Assembly: GCA_946540705.1 (NCBI GenBank) | Contig: CAMNJD010000412.1 | Span: 1 to 15,624, forward strand | Source: an uncultured Ruminococcus sp. | GTDB taxonomy: Bacteria > Bacillota > Clostridia > Oscillospirales > Ruminococcaceae | Direction: 5' to 3' | DNA length: 15,624 bases | Shown: piece after piece, positions 7,167 through 12,860 of the stretch | Layout: the number at the start of each line of letters is the position of its first letter | Position numbering within the stretch: position 1 is the first letter of the stretch | Notes under the pieces: model-generated | Seen by the model: only the letters and a program-made list of their open reading frames with translations | The model's database searches: none | What the model was told of the DNA's origin: nothing | Translations under genes and position numbers: made by a program

Positions 7167-8417
7167 TTATTCCTCGTCAGGCAGTACCGAAAACTCCTGA
7201 TCCTGGGCGGATGTGAGATCGACAGGCTCTCTCGGGTCGCTTTCCGGTACGAGAGCCAGCTTTCCGGGCGGCTTGGCGACATATGCACCGAGCAGCTCAT
7301 TGAACTTTTTCTTGCCCATCATCTTTTCAAATTCCGTCAGTGTGATGAGCGTCTGCTTGTAAAGGTCGGTGTAGCCGTTCTGCACGGCAGTATCGACCAC
7401 CGCCTTGGTGTCTGTGAAAATACGCTTGCTGCGTCCCTCGACCACCTTATAGCCTGGAATGGGTACACCGTGGTTGATCGCCTCGGAGGAGACGAATGCG
7501 AAGACAGCCTCTATCCACGAGGATATCCGGTTCAGTGTAGGCAGGATCTCTGTCAGCTCAGTGATTGGAATCAGTCCCGGCTGCTTGAATACGGCTGTAT
7601 TTGTATCCGCTTCATAGGGCGCTGTCATATCCGATTCCTCTGCGGTATCATCAAAAGCCCCGGCATCAAGGTCGAGGAAATCCTCACGGCAGAGCGCCAG
7701 TGCTTCATCGGCACACGCCTTGCAGACCGGCTTTGCACGGCAGAAGCGGCACCAGTCACCGGGATGCTGTTCGCCTTTGCCCTCGAAAGCAAGCAGAGCG
7801 GTCGGTTTGATGCTCTCGCCCCAGTCCTCAAGCTCCTGCCTGCTGCATTCAAAGGTGCTGATATTGTCAAGACGGGGCTGGATGATGCTCATACGAACGA
7901 TCTCGATATCGTACAAAAAGCCATAGGCGGCTAAACCTCCGAGTGCGTACAGCATCATCTGACTGTTGTGGTCTGCGTCCACGAACACGCCTTTACCCGT
8001 CTTGAAGTCGCACACATGAAGCAGACCTCTGCCATCAGCATCCTTGCCGATGATAAGCATATCTGCGGTGCCGAATCCGGAAGGGGCAATGTGGCTGTAA
8101 TCCACACGCTCCTCCACAAAGGCAAGCGGTTCACAGCCATTTTCCCGCATCTGCTCGATGATGGAAATGACGAATTCGGCATACACGTCGGTGATCTGCT
8201 CAATTTCCTCAGTGTCGAACTCCTCGGACTGCGGTCGCTTCACACGCTCATGCAGATACTTTCGGACCTTGTACTCACAGATCTCATGGGCGAAAGTGCC
8301 TTCCTCGGCATAGACGGAGCTTTCATTCGGAAAGTTCTCCTGCAGGCGAACGGAAGGCGGACAGTGCAGCCACTGCTTGGAACTGGATGCGCTCAGAAGC
8401 GCGTGTACATCCGGCAT
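7167..8417 (-). CDS. DUF2800 Cas4/RecB-like nuclease with probable Fe-S cluster
   Basis: This 416-residue protein has the PD-(D/E)XK layout of RecB/Cas4-type nucleases: H44 in EEGTFAHEICEY, D119 in GFGTADMLIIG, D137 and K139 in HVCDFKTGKG, and Q153/Y157 in NSQMMLYALG. A Cys at 19 plus DWCRFCRAKPVC (C223, C226, C232, with C235 nearby) gives the four-Cys arrangement of AddB/Cas4 iron-sulfur clusters. It probably resects DNA ends in phage recombination or replication, working with the SSB-like protein encoded 26 bp downstream. The C-terminal third (about 245-416) is a helical extension typical of DUF2800. ATG 8417 has a strong GGAGGTGAT site only 3 nt away. No RecT or Erf annealase is visible in the window. 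The fold is well supported; the exact activity is inferred. Confidence 0.9.
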   Translation of the reverse strand: MPDVHALLSASSSKQWLHCPPSVRLQENFPNESSVYAEEGTFAHEICEYKVRKYLHERVKRPQSEEFDTEEIEQITDVYAEFVISIIEQMRENGCEPLAFVEERVDYSHIAPSGFGTADMLIIGKDADGRGLLHVCDFKTGKGVFVDADHNSQMMLYALGGLAAYGFLYDIEIVRMSIIQPRLDNISTFECSRQELEDWGESIKPTALLAFEGKGEQHPGDWCRFCRAKPVCKACADEALALCREDFLDLDAGAFDDTAEESDMTAPYEADTNTAVFKQPGLIPITELTEILPTLNRISSWIEAVFAFVSSEAINHGVPIPGYKVVEGRSKRIFTDTKAVVDTAVQNGYTDLYKQTLITLTEFEKMMGKKKFNELLGAYVAKPPGKLALVPESDPREPVDLTSAQDQEFSVLPDEE

Positions 8418-8431
8418 CCGATCACCTCCGG

Positions 8432-8920
8432 TCAGAGCTGAGACACATCGGTGAGAAATGCCTCGTACTTGTCCTGCGGAATGTCGCTGACCTTTGCTGC
8501 GCCATACGATTTCAGCAGGGCGAGAACCTTGTCCTTATTGGCTCTGTTCTGCTTGATCTTGCCGGTCACAACCTTAATAAGGTCATCGGCGGTCAGCTCC
8601 GATGCAGGCTCCTGTTTCTTTGCAGGGGCTTTCTTTTTCGGCTGCTCCTTCGGCTTTTCCTCCGGCTCAGTGTCCCACGGCAGATCATCAGCAGAAAGGA
8701 TCTCCTCAAATTCATCCGGGTTGATCGTTTCCGGGGCCGTTTCAGCTCCAGGCTTCGGCACACCGTTGATCGCCATGTCTGCAAGCTGCTGCGCCATGCC
8801 CGGCTCCATCGAATTCAGAAGCTGGATAACACCGCCGAAGATCGTGCCGAGTCCGTCGATCAGCTTCTTTGCGTCTACCGGGATAGGCTCCGGCAGCTTG
8901 TTCTTTTTAGTCTCCGTCAT
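8432..8920 (-). CDS. Unknown phage protein with charged linker and compact C-terminal domain
   Basis: The family is not recognised with confidence. The 162 residues divide into three parts. A helical N-terminal part (about 1-55) includes LIDGLGTIFGGVIQLLNSMEPGMAQQLADMAING. A linker (about 56-108) is rich in Pro, Lys and Glu (EKPKEQPKKKAPAKKQEP). A C-terminal domain of about 55 residues reads LTADDLIKVVTGKIKQNRANKDKVLALLKSYGAAKVSDIPQ and resembles small C-terminal modules in phage recombination and SSB-associated proteins. ATG 8920 has GAGGAGGGA upstream and overlaps the stop of the preceding small gene by 14 bp. Its position just before DUF2800 suggests an accessory recombination role, but this is contextual only. 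Confidence 0.75.
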   Translation of the reverse strand: MTETKKNKLPEPIPVDAKKLIDGLGTIFGGVIQLLNSMEPGMAQQLADMAINGVPKPGAETAPETINPDEFEEILSADDLPWDTEPEEKPKEQPKKKAPAKKQEPASELTADDLIKVVTGKIKQNRANKDKVLALLKSYGAAKVSDIPQDKYEAFLTDVSQL

Positions 8921-9266
8921 AGATCAGTCCCTCCTCGTCATCATCATAGTTTTCAGGCATCTTTTTGCTGACACCGCTGTCCCTGCGGAGCTTCTTCATG
9001 AAATCGTCCGGGTAGCGGATCTCGAAGAAAACGCCCTCGTCATCGATTTTCAGGCGGAACACACCGACATCCAGTTCCATGTTCGGGAGCATAGCCGATG
9101 CCATCGACATGAAGCGGAACATATCCGTTGCGGTCTGTGCGATGTCTCCGGCACGCTTGTCCATTGCCGTTTCAAGCAGCTTCAGTGCATCCGGTTTACC
9201 TGCGGACTTGCCGGGATCGGTTGCGGCACCGCCGTTGTAACGGTTCTTCGGGGTTCTGTTTTCCAT
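8907..9266 (-). CDS. Unknown small phage protein (119 aa)
   Basis: I do not recognise a family. The N-terminal 25 residues look disordered (ENRTPKNRYNGGAATDPGKSAGKP). A helix follows (ALKLLETAMDKRAGDIAQTATDMFRFMSMASAML), then a short beta-rich stretch (VGVFRLKIDDEGVFFEIRYPDDFMKKL) and an acidic tail (YDDDEEGLIYDGD). ATG 9266 is chosen because AAAGGA lies 8 nt upstream; a longer in-frame start at 9368 has no support and would begin inside the end of the preceding gene. Its stop lies within the next gene's start, so the two are coupled. It belongs to the replication operon by position. Confidence 0.75.
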   Translation of the reverse strand: MENRTPKNRYNGGAATDPGKSAGKPDALKLLETAMDKRAGDIAQTATDMFRFMSMASAMLPNMELDVGVFRLKIDDEGVFFEIRYPDDFMKKLRRDSGVSKKMPENYDDDEEGLIYDGD

Positions 9267-9364
9267 AAGCTTTTCCTTTCTGTGCGGCCTTGCGGCCAAT
9301 GTATTATCGTGAGGAGCATCATGGCCTCTCATATACTGTCGAGGGAGTGATTGTTTTAGGGGTA

Positions 9365-10072
9365 TCAAAACAAAATTTTTTTTGCTTTTTTCAAGGCGCC
9401 TCTCAGATGATCACGAATCGTAGTCTGATCCACTCCGAGAAGAGAAGCAATATCGCTCTGTGTCATGCAGTCTCTGTAGTACATTACAAAGACTTCTCTC
9501 TGCTTCTCCGTCATCGCTGTCAGCATTTCTTCTCTGGTCTCACGGCGCTCCACGGCATCCTGCGGATTTTCACCCATGCGTCCGTCATACCAGTTGAAGG
9601 CTCTGCGGAAAGGGTCTGCCACTGCCAGTTCCATATCACCGTCCTTATCTCCGTTGTCTGCGCTGTCATAATCTGTGGTATCCTTGCGGCTTCCGGTGCG
9701 GTTCATGCTGTTGGCCTCGATGCGGTGGTCGCCGATCAGTGTCACTGCTAGGATCCACGGCTGCGCAGCGAGGAATCCATCCGGCAGTTCATATGTCTCT
9801 TTGAAGGTGTCCTTTTCCGAGTCTCTCAGCTTATTAAAATAGAAAGTGAAGCTTTTGCAGTACGGCAGCCACACGACCGTGCGCCCGGTGATATTCTGAT
9901 AGATCGCAAAGCCGTTGCTGAACAGTGTGCAGTCGTTTGTTTCTGCAATCGGTTCACCGGCGGTCTCAAACAGCTCTTTCGGTGTCGGAGTCTTGCCGGA
10001 CTTTTCAGCAAGGTCGAGAATAGAGAGCAGTTCTCCGAGGGTGGTCTTTTCTGTTACAGTGATCGTATTCAT
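9365..10072 (-). CDS. Sigma-70 region-4-like protein, first gene of the replication operon
   Basis: The protein has 235 residues from ATG 10072. The last 50 residues (MTEKQREVFVMYYRDCMTQSDIASLLGVDQTTIRDHLRGALKKAKK) are a clear sigma-70 region 4-type helix-turn-helix, the domain that reads -35 elements. No region 2 (-10-binding, core-binding) is evident. The first about 130 residues match no domain I can name; a conserved-looking stretch is FAIYQNITGRTVVWLPYCKSFTFYF. It is therefore probably a phage transcription regulator rather than a full sigma factor. A ribosome site AAAGGA lies 6 nt upstream but is buried in a perfect 8-bp hairpin (10076-10096). An in-frame GTG at 10099 would start before that hairpin and lacks a ribosome site. 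Its coding 3' end is a run of A-rich codons (AKKILF). Confidence 0.85.
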   Translation of the reverse strand: MNTITVTEKTTLGELLSILDLAEKSGKTPTPKELFETAGEPIAETNDCTLFSNGFAIYQNITGRTVVWLPYCKSFTFYFNKLRDSEKDTFKETYELPDGFLAAQPWILAVTLIGDHRIEANSMNRTGSRKDTTDYDSADNGDKDGDMELAVADPFRRAFNWYDGRMGENPQDAVERRETREEMLTAMTEKQREVFVMYYRDCMTQSDIASLLGVDQTTIRDHLRGALKKAKKILF

Positions 10073-10075
10073 AGT

Positions 10076-10096
10076 CGTTCCTTTCCGCAAGGAACG
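10076..10096 (-). promoter_or_regulatory. Hairpin sequestering the ribosome site of the sigma-like gene
   Basis: On the minus strand CGTTCCTT, loop GCGGA, AAGGAACG forms a perfect 8-bp stem that ends 3 nt before ATG 10072. The AAAGGA ribosome site is the 3' arm and its complement TTCCTT is the 5' arm, so translation should be low unless the stem is opened, for example by a ribosome, a protein or an alternative fold of the leader. Confidence 0.65.
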
Positions 10097-10117
10097 CACT
10101 CGCGGCAGATACTCCTA

Positions 10118-10136
10118 CTGCGTAAAAGGCACGCAG
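10118..10136. repeat. Short hairpin in the leader
   Basis: CTGCGT (10118-10123) and ACGCAG (10131-10136) with a 7-nt loop AAAAGGC. It is one of a series of stems upstream of the sigma-like gene. Confidence 0.45.
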
Positions 10137-10151
10137 GCAGACGATGTCCAC

Positions 10152-10201
10152 ACGGAATACAGCCGCGGTCTGTACAGACCACAAGTCCTACTGCATTCCG
10201 T
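10152..10201. repeat. Stem enclosing a perfect 14-bp palindrome
   Basis: ACGGAATACAG (10152-10162) pairs with CTGCATTCCGT (10191-10201) with one mismatch. Inside it lies GGTCTGTACAGACC (10167-10180), a perfect 14-bp palindrome. The palindrome has the form of a dimeric repressor operator; in RNA the outer stem would also form. Confidence 0.6.
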
Positions 10202-10229
10202 TATGAGCATCTGTCCGCCAATGCGCGCC

Positions 10230-10258
10230 TTGACTAACAAATGTGATTTTTTTATGCT
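10230..10258 (+). promoter_or_regulatory. Possible plus-strand sigma-A promoter
   Basis: TTGACT (10230-10235), a 17-nt spacer, then TATGCT (10253-10258). The match to consensus is 5/6 and 4/6. It would start a transcript near 10265, just ahead of the nested stem-loop, antisense to the operon leader. No plus-strand gene follows, so it would make a non-coding RNA. Confidence 0.3.
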
Positions 10259-10270
10259 TCGGCATAAGAA
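10249..10270. repeat. Hairpin with a UUCG tetraloop
   Basis: TTATGC (10252-10257), loop TTCG, GCATAA (10262-10267), extendable to nine pairs with one wobble. On the plus strand this is the very stable C(UUCG)G loop. A T-run precedes it and there is no U-tract after it on either strand, so it is not a terminator. Confidence 0.5.
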
Positions 10271-10272
10271 TA

Positions 10273-10375
10273 GCCGGATGCATACAGAGGGAGAACATAC
10301 AGCTTGGTCTGTCGTCCACAGGGTATAGCTGTGGCATATAAGCTGTATGATTATCCGTTGCCGTATGCATCCGGC
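10273..10375. repeat. Three-tier nested inverted repeat (103-nt stem-loop)
   Basis: The outer arms GCCGGATGCATAC (10273-10285) and GTATGCATCCGGC (10363-10375) are a perfect 13-bp match. The middle arms CATACAGCTT (10296-10305) and AAGCTGTATG (10340-10349) are a perfect 10-bp match. The inner arms CCACAG (10316-10321) and CTGTGG (10329-10334) match over 6 bp around the loop GGTATAG. All three are nested, giving one long stem-loop with two internal loops on either strand. Confidence 0.75.
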
Positions 10376-10390
10376 ATTGAAATGTTGTTT

Positions 10391-10424
10391 ACAGTCTCGT
10401 AGGCTGATGCCTGTCCTTGACTGT
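10391..10424. repeat. Two-tier hairpin beside the candidate start site
   Basis: ACAGTC (10391-10396) pairs with GACTGT (10419-10424), enclosing AGGC (10401-10404), TGAT and GCCT (10409-10412). If the minus-strand promoter at 10431-10439 is used, the transcript would begin at or next to this hairpin. Confidence 0.5.
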
Positions 10425-10430
10425 GTCTAT

Positions 10431-10439
10431 ATCATAACA
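10431..10439 (-). promoter_or_regulatory. Candidate extended -10 promoter for the replication operon
   Basis: On the minus strand TGTTATGAT gives an extended -10 (TGn plus TATGAT, 5/6 to consensus). No good -35 lies upstream, as is allowed for extended -10 promoters. The predicted start near 10424 gives a leader of about 350 nt. An alternative minus-strand promoter is TTCATA-18-GATAAT (10558-10563 and 10534-10539). Confidence 0.35.
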
Positions 10440-10464
10440 TATCCGAATCTTCTTTTACATACAT

Positions 10465-10628
10465 AAAAAATGGGGGCTGTTTTTTATGCAGTGTGCTTGG
10501 ATCGCCCTCTTGCATTAGTCCGTAGTTGTTCGCATTATCTAAATTAAATGGATATTCTATGAACATTCTATTTCTAAACTGTTTCAAAAGCGAAAATCGC
10601 CCCCATTTTTTCCGGGGGCTGCATAAAA
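10465..10628. repeat. Two long inverted repeats that cross each other
   Basis: AAAAAATGGGGGC (10465-10477) is the exact reverse complement of 10599-10611 (13 bp). TTTTATGCAG (10482-10491) is the exact reverse complement of 10619-10628 (10 bp). Their order is A, B, A', B', so they cannot nest; they would be a pseudoknot or two mutually exclusive folds. GCCCCC (10599-10604) can also pair locally with GGGGGC (10614-10619). Confidence 0.65.
10554..10571. repeat. Direct repeat ATTCTAT with 11-bp period
   Basis: ATTCTAT occurs at 10554-10560 and 10565-10571, one helical turn apart, in the AT-rich part of the block and close to the alternative minus-strand promoter. This spacing suits cooperative protein binding on one face of the DNA. 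Confidence 0.35.
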
Positions 10629-10642
10629 TTATTTCAGGGTAT

Positions 10643-10667
10643 AAAAAAGGAGGCCCGAAAGCCTCCT
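10643..10667 (-). terminator. Intrinsic terminator of the metallopeptidase gene
   Basis: On the minus strand AGGAGGC, loop TTTCGG, GCCTCCT is followed by a T run. The 7-bp GC-rich stem starts 14 nt after the stop codon of the gene at 10681-12609. This is a textbook intrinsic terminator and isolates that gene from the replication operon downstream. Confidence 0.9.
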
Positions 10668-10680
10668 GAAAATGTCGTTT

Positions 10681-12609
10681 TTACATACTTTTCTTAGCGT
10701 ACCGTTTCTTTTCCTCACAGTCTCTCGTCCACGGCGTAAAGCCTTCTGCCTTCAGCAGATCATTGATCTGGAATACATTTGCCTTCGGCATCAGCTCGAA
10801 TACAGTCACATACAGCCTGTGCGCTGGATTGCTCATATCAAATTCTACTTTTGCCTTCTGCATAAGGTCGATACGGAACGACTCCTCGAGCTCCAAAGCT
10901 ACACAGAATGCCAGCACCGTTTCAAGCTTCACTTTCTTGCCGCTGCGCATCTTGTTGACAGTGTTCACGCCCATACCGCTACGGTCAGCGACCTGATCTG
11001 AGGTAACACCGCATCTTTCCATATGGAATCGCACCGCCTTGCCGAATTCGTTGACTTTTGAAGGTTTAGCGAGCTTATCGTTTTCTTCAGATATCTCATA
11101 CATTGCCATGCGGATCTTCTTTCGCTGCTCATCGCTGAACGAACGATTCTCAGCTGTGATCTCTGTCAATTCGTCCTTATGCAGCTCGCCATAGGTATAG
11201 CTGTAGTCAAATTCTGCATAGACACGTTTGAAATCCAGGCAGCACTCTGCCATATGATGTCTTGCATACTCGGTCAAGCCCATAGCGATGCCGTGTTCCT
11301 TGCGGATATACCTGTCACTGTTGATGACAACATGACCGTCCAGATAGATGAACTTCTTGGAACGGACAAGCTCTGCGAAGGACTCACAGGATGCAAATAC
11401 ATCGGAAATGTGACTGAATGACAGCGTATAGGTATAATCATCCGGGAATCTCAGCTCTACATCGTAGTCCTCGACATATCCTGTTGTGTTGTAGACATAC
11501 ACACCGCGCACTTCCGGCCACCCAAGTTCAATGATACGCTTCTTCGCAGCATTTCGGGATACTCCGAACTTCCATTTTACAAGATCGATCAGTTCTCTGT
11601 AATCGTCCCAATCAGGCTCGCCGGGGAGCTTCTCAAAGAAGTTCAGAATGACCTCGGATGCCTGTTCCTCCGGCATCTGAATAAAGCGCGGGATCGCATT
11701 TGCCTGCGTTTCCATCCATTTCAGGCAACTGCGTTGTGTCTTGGAGTAGAAGTAGTCATTGAACTCCGGCATCTTCCTGCCGACCATTTTCCGATAATAG
11801 CTCTGCAGCTCATAGAACAGGTTGTGAAGGTAAGCGTGAACGCACTCATGAATAATAGCGTTCTGAGCTTCTTCCTCCTCCAGAGACTCATCCACAAGAA
11901 TCGTAGGACCGGCAATTTTCATTTTGATCGCTTTGCCGTTCTTATCATAGACGGTCGTATCCCGCTTATCAAGGATCAGCTTGGACATGACCTTGCCGTT
12001 TTTTGAAAGACGGGCATATTTTATGTCAAGTCCCATAAACCTCGCAATCACAAATGTATTGATGCAGCCTGGATAATTCGATTTATAGGGATAAAAGCCT
12101 TCAAATATCTCCTGAGATATGCTCTCAAAATCCTTCTTTGAAAGAATAGGCACCAGAAATTCATCCAGAGGATTATTCAGTCGGATAAACTGCCCGTTGT
12201 ACAGTTCTGCATCACACAGAAAATCCGATCCGCCGTTGGAGCAGTAATAACCGTGTACGATATATTTCTGACACTGCCCGCACCCGTTCATATCGAACAC
12301 GACATTGCAGATCACATACATATCAAAGGAATCGTGGTCTATGCGATCATATCTGCCTTCCTCTATGATGACAGTTTCAATATCGGCATCACTCGGAACA
12401 CCCCACGGCAGCGGGAGCTGACGATAGTAGTGTAGTTCACGGATATGCCGACCATACTCCAATGTGTAGTTCCATTTGAGAAAATCGGTGAAGGACACGA
12501 TCTCCGGAAGTTCCCCATGCCAGTCCGGGTTACGGATCATTTTGTACTGCCCAGGATGCAGCTTGTCGGGAATGGTGAGAAATGGTCCTCTGTCAAGATA
12601 TATAGTCAT
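10681..12609 (-). CDS. ImmA/IrrE-type metallopeptidase fused to a C-terminal HTH domain
   Basis: This 642-residue protein has an IrrE/ImmA zinc-peptidase core: HECVH (254-258) preceded by ILVDESLEEEEAQNAI, with E300 in METQANAIP as the expected third ligand. The first about 180 residues contain Cys pairs (GCGQC near 109-113) and match nothing I can name. After the peptidase comes KFGVSRNAAKKRIIELGW, typical of this family. Near 520-585 is a helix-turn-helix (FGKAVRFHMERCGVTSDQVADRSGMGVNTVNKMRSG). In ICEBs1, ImmA cleaves the repressor ImmR; here a peptidase carries its own DNA-binding domain and faces a separate CI-like repressor, so it may act at the shared operator. ATG 12609 has GGAGGG close upstream. 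It is transcribed from the promoter at 12800-12828 with a roughly 184-nt leader and ends at a strong terminator. The substrate is unknown. Confidence 0.9.
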   Translation of the reverse strand: MTIYLDRGPFLTIPDKLHPGQYKMIRNPDWHGELPEIVSFTDFLKWNYTLEYGRHIRELHYYRQLPLPWGVPSDADIETVIIEEGRYDRIDHDSFDMYVICNVVFDMNGCGQCQKYIVHGYYCSNGGSDFLCDAELYNGQFIRLNNPLDEFLVPILSKKDFESISQEIFEGFYPYKSNYPGCINTFVIARFMGLDIKYARLSKNGKVMSKLILDKRDTTVYDKNGKAIKMKIAGPTILVDESLEEEEAQNAIIHECVHAYLHNLFYELQSYYRKMVGRKMPEFNDYFYSKTQRSCLKWMETQANAIPRFIQMPEEQASEVILNFFEKLPGEPDWDDYRELIDLVKWKFGVSRNAAKKRIIELGWPEVRGVYVYNTTGYVEDYDVELRFPDDYTYTLSFSHISDVFASCESFAELVRSKKFIYLDGHVVINSDRYIRKEHGIAMGLTEYARHHMAECCLDFKRVYAEFDYSYTYGELHKDELTEITAENRSFSDEQRKKIRMAMYEISEENDKLAKPSKVNEFGKAVRFHMERCGVTSDQVADRSGMGVNTVNKMRSGKKVKLETVLAFCVALELEESFRIDLMQKAKVEFDMSNPAHRLYVTVFELMPKANVFQINDLLKAEGFTPWTRDCEEKKRYAKKSM

Positions 12610-12762
12610 TTACGCCCTCCTGTTTCGCAACTTGTGTTTCTATGATACTGTCCCTATCTCTTGTTCTGAATCTCTCTATCTTTCGTGGCGAAGTGGGTTG
12701 ATGGCGAAGCGGTACCCTGCACGACTGCTGCCCCGTCTGCCACACACCTTAAGGCGGACTGA

Positions 12763-12790
12763 GGTATCATTTTTCCGTAGGCCGGATACC
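12763..12790 (-). other. Hairpin at the 5' end of the metallopeptidase leader
   Basis: GGTATC (12763-12768) and GATACC (12785-12790) form a 6-bp stem just after the predicted start (about 12793). The leader also carries a direct repeat TGGCGAAG (12686-12693 and 12702-12709). The 184-nt leader has no gene that I can support. Confidence 0.4.
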
Positions 12791-12799
12791 GACATTAAC

Positions 12800-12828
12800 A
12801 TATTACATCATTATCACGAAAATGTCAA
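12800..12828 (-). promoter_or_regulatory. Sigma-A promoter for the metallopeptidase gene
   Basis: On the minus strand TTGACA (12823-12828), 17-nt spacer, TAATAT (12800-12805). The -35 is perfect and the -10 is 4/6. The -35 and spacer lie inside the left arm of the 20-bp inverted repeat, so a bound repressor would block it. Confidence 0.85.
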
Positions 12829-12860
12829 TAGAAAAAATACTTGACATTTTCGTGATAATG
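12809..12860. promoter_or_regulatory. Symmetric operator: perfect 20-bp inverted repeat
   Basis: The left arm CATTATCACGAAAATGTCAA (12809-12828) and the right arm TTGACATTTTCGTGATAATG (12841-12860) are exact reverse complements separated by 12 A/T-rich bases. Each arm contains an imperfect palindrome ATTTTCGTGATAAT (10 of 14 positions symmetric), a likely dimer-binding site. So there are two identical operators in opposite orientation, each covering one promoter's -35. Confidence 0.88.

Larger units (their letters stand above)
10073..10680. other. Gene-free, highly structured intergenic block (leader, ncRNA or origin)
   Basis: No credible coding region is seen here. The block lies between the start of the minus-strand replication operon and the terminator of the metallopeptidase gene. 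It contains at least seven separate inverted repeats, described individually, plus direct repeats CCTTGACT (10228-10235 and 10415-10422) and TCCTACTGC (10113-10121 and 10186-10194). A promoter for the replication operon must almost certainly lie here, because the terminator at 10643-10667 isolates it from the metallopeptidase gene. Options are a long regulatory leader (attenuation or antitermination, like phage put RNA), a large ornate phage ncRNA, or a replication origin. Confidence 0.6.

Noticed and set aside
9365..10099. GTG start at 10099 for the sigma-like gene
   Set aside because: No ribosome site, while ATG 10072 has AAAGGA at good spacing. Kept in mind as a possible hairpin-opening start.
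10249..10270. UUCG hairpin as an intrinsic terminator
   Set aside because: The T-run is on the wrong side of the stem for both strands, so termination is not supported.
10188..10370. Minus-strand open frame of 60 codons inside the structured block
   Set aside because: It has no ribosome site, its codons coincide with the arms of the nested stem-loop, and the product resembles nothing; the frame is best explained by the RNA/DNA structure.
12660..12790. tRNA or tmRNA-like gene in the divergent intergenic region
   Set aside because: I could not fit an acceptor stem, anticodon arm and T-arm; only short hairpins and a direct repeat are seen.
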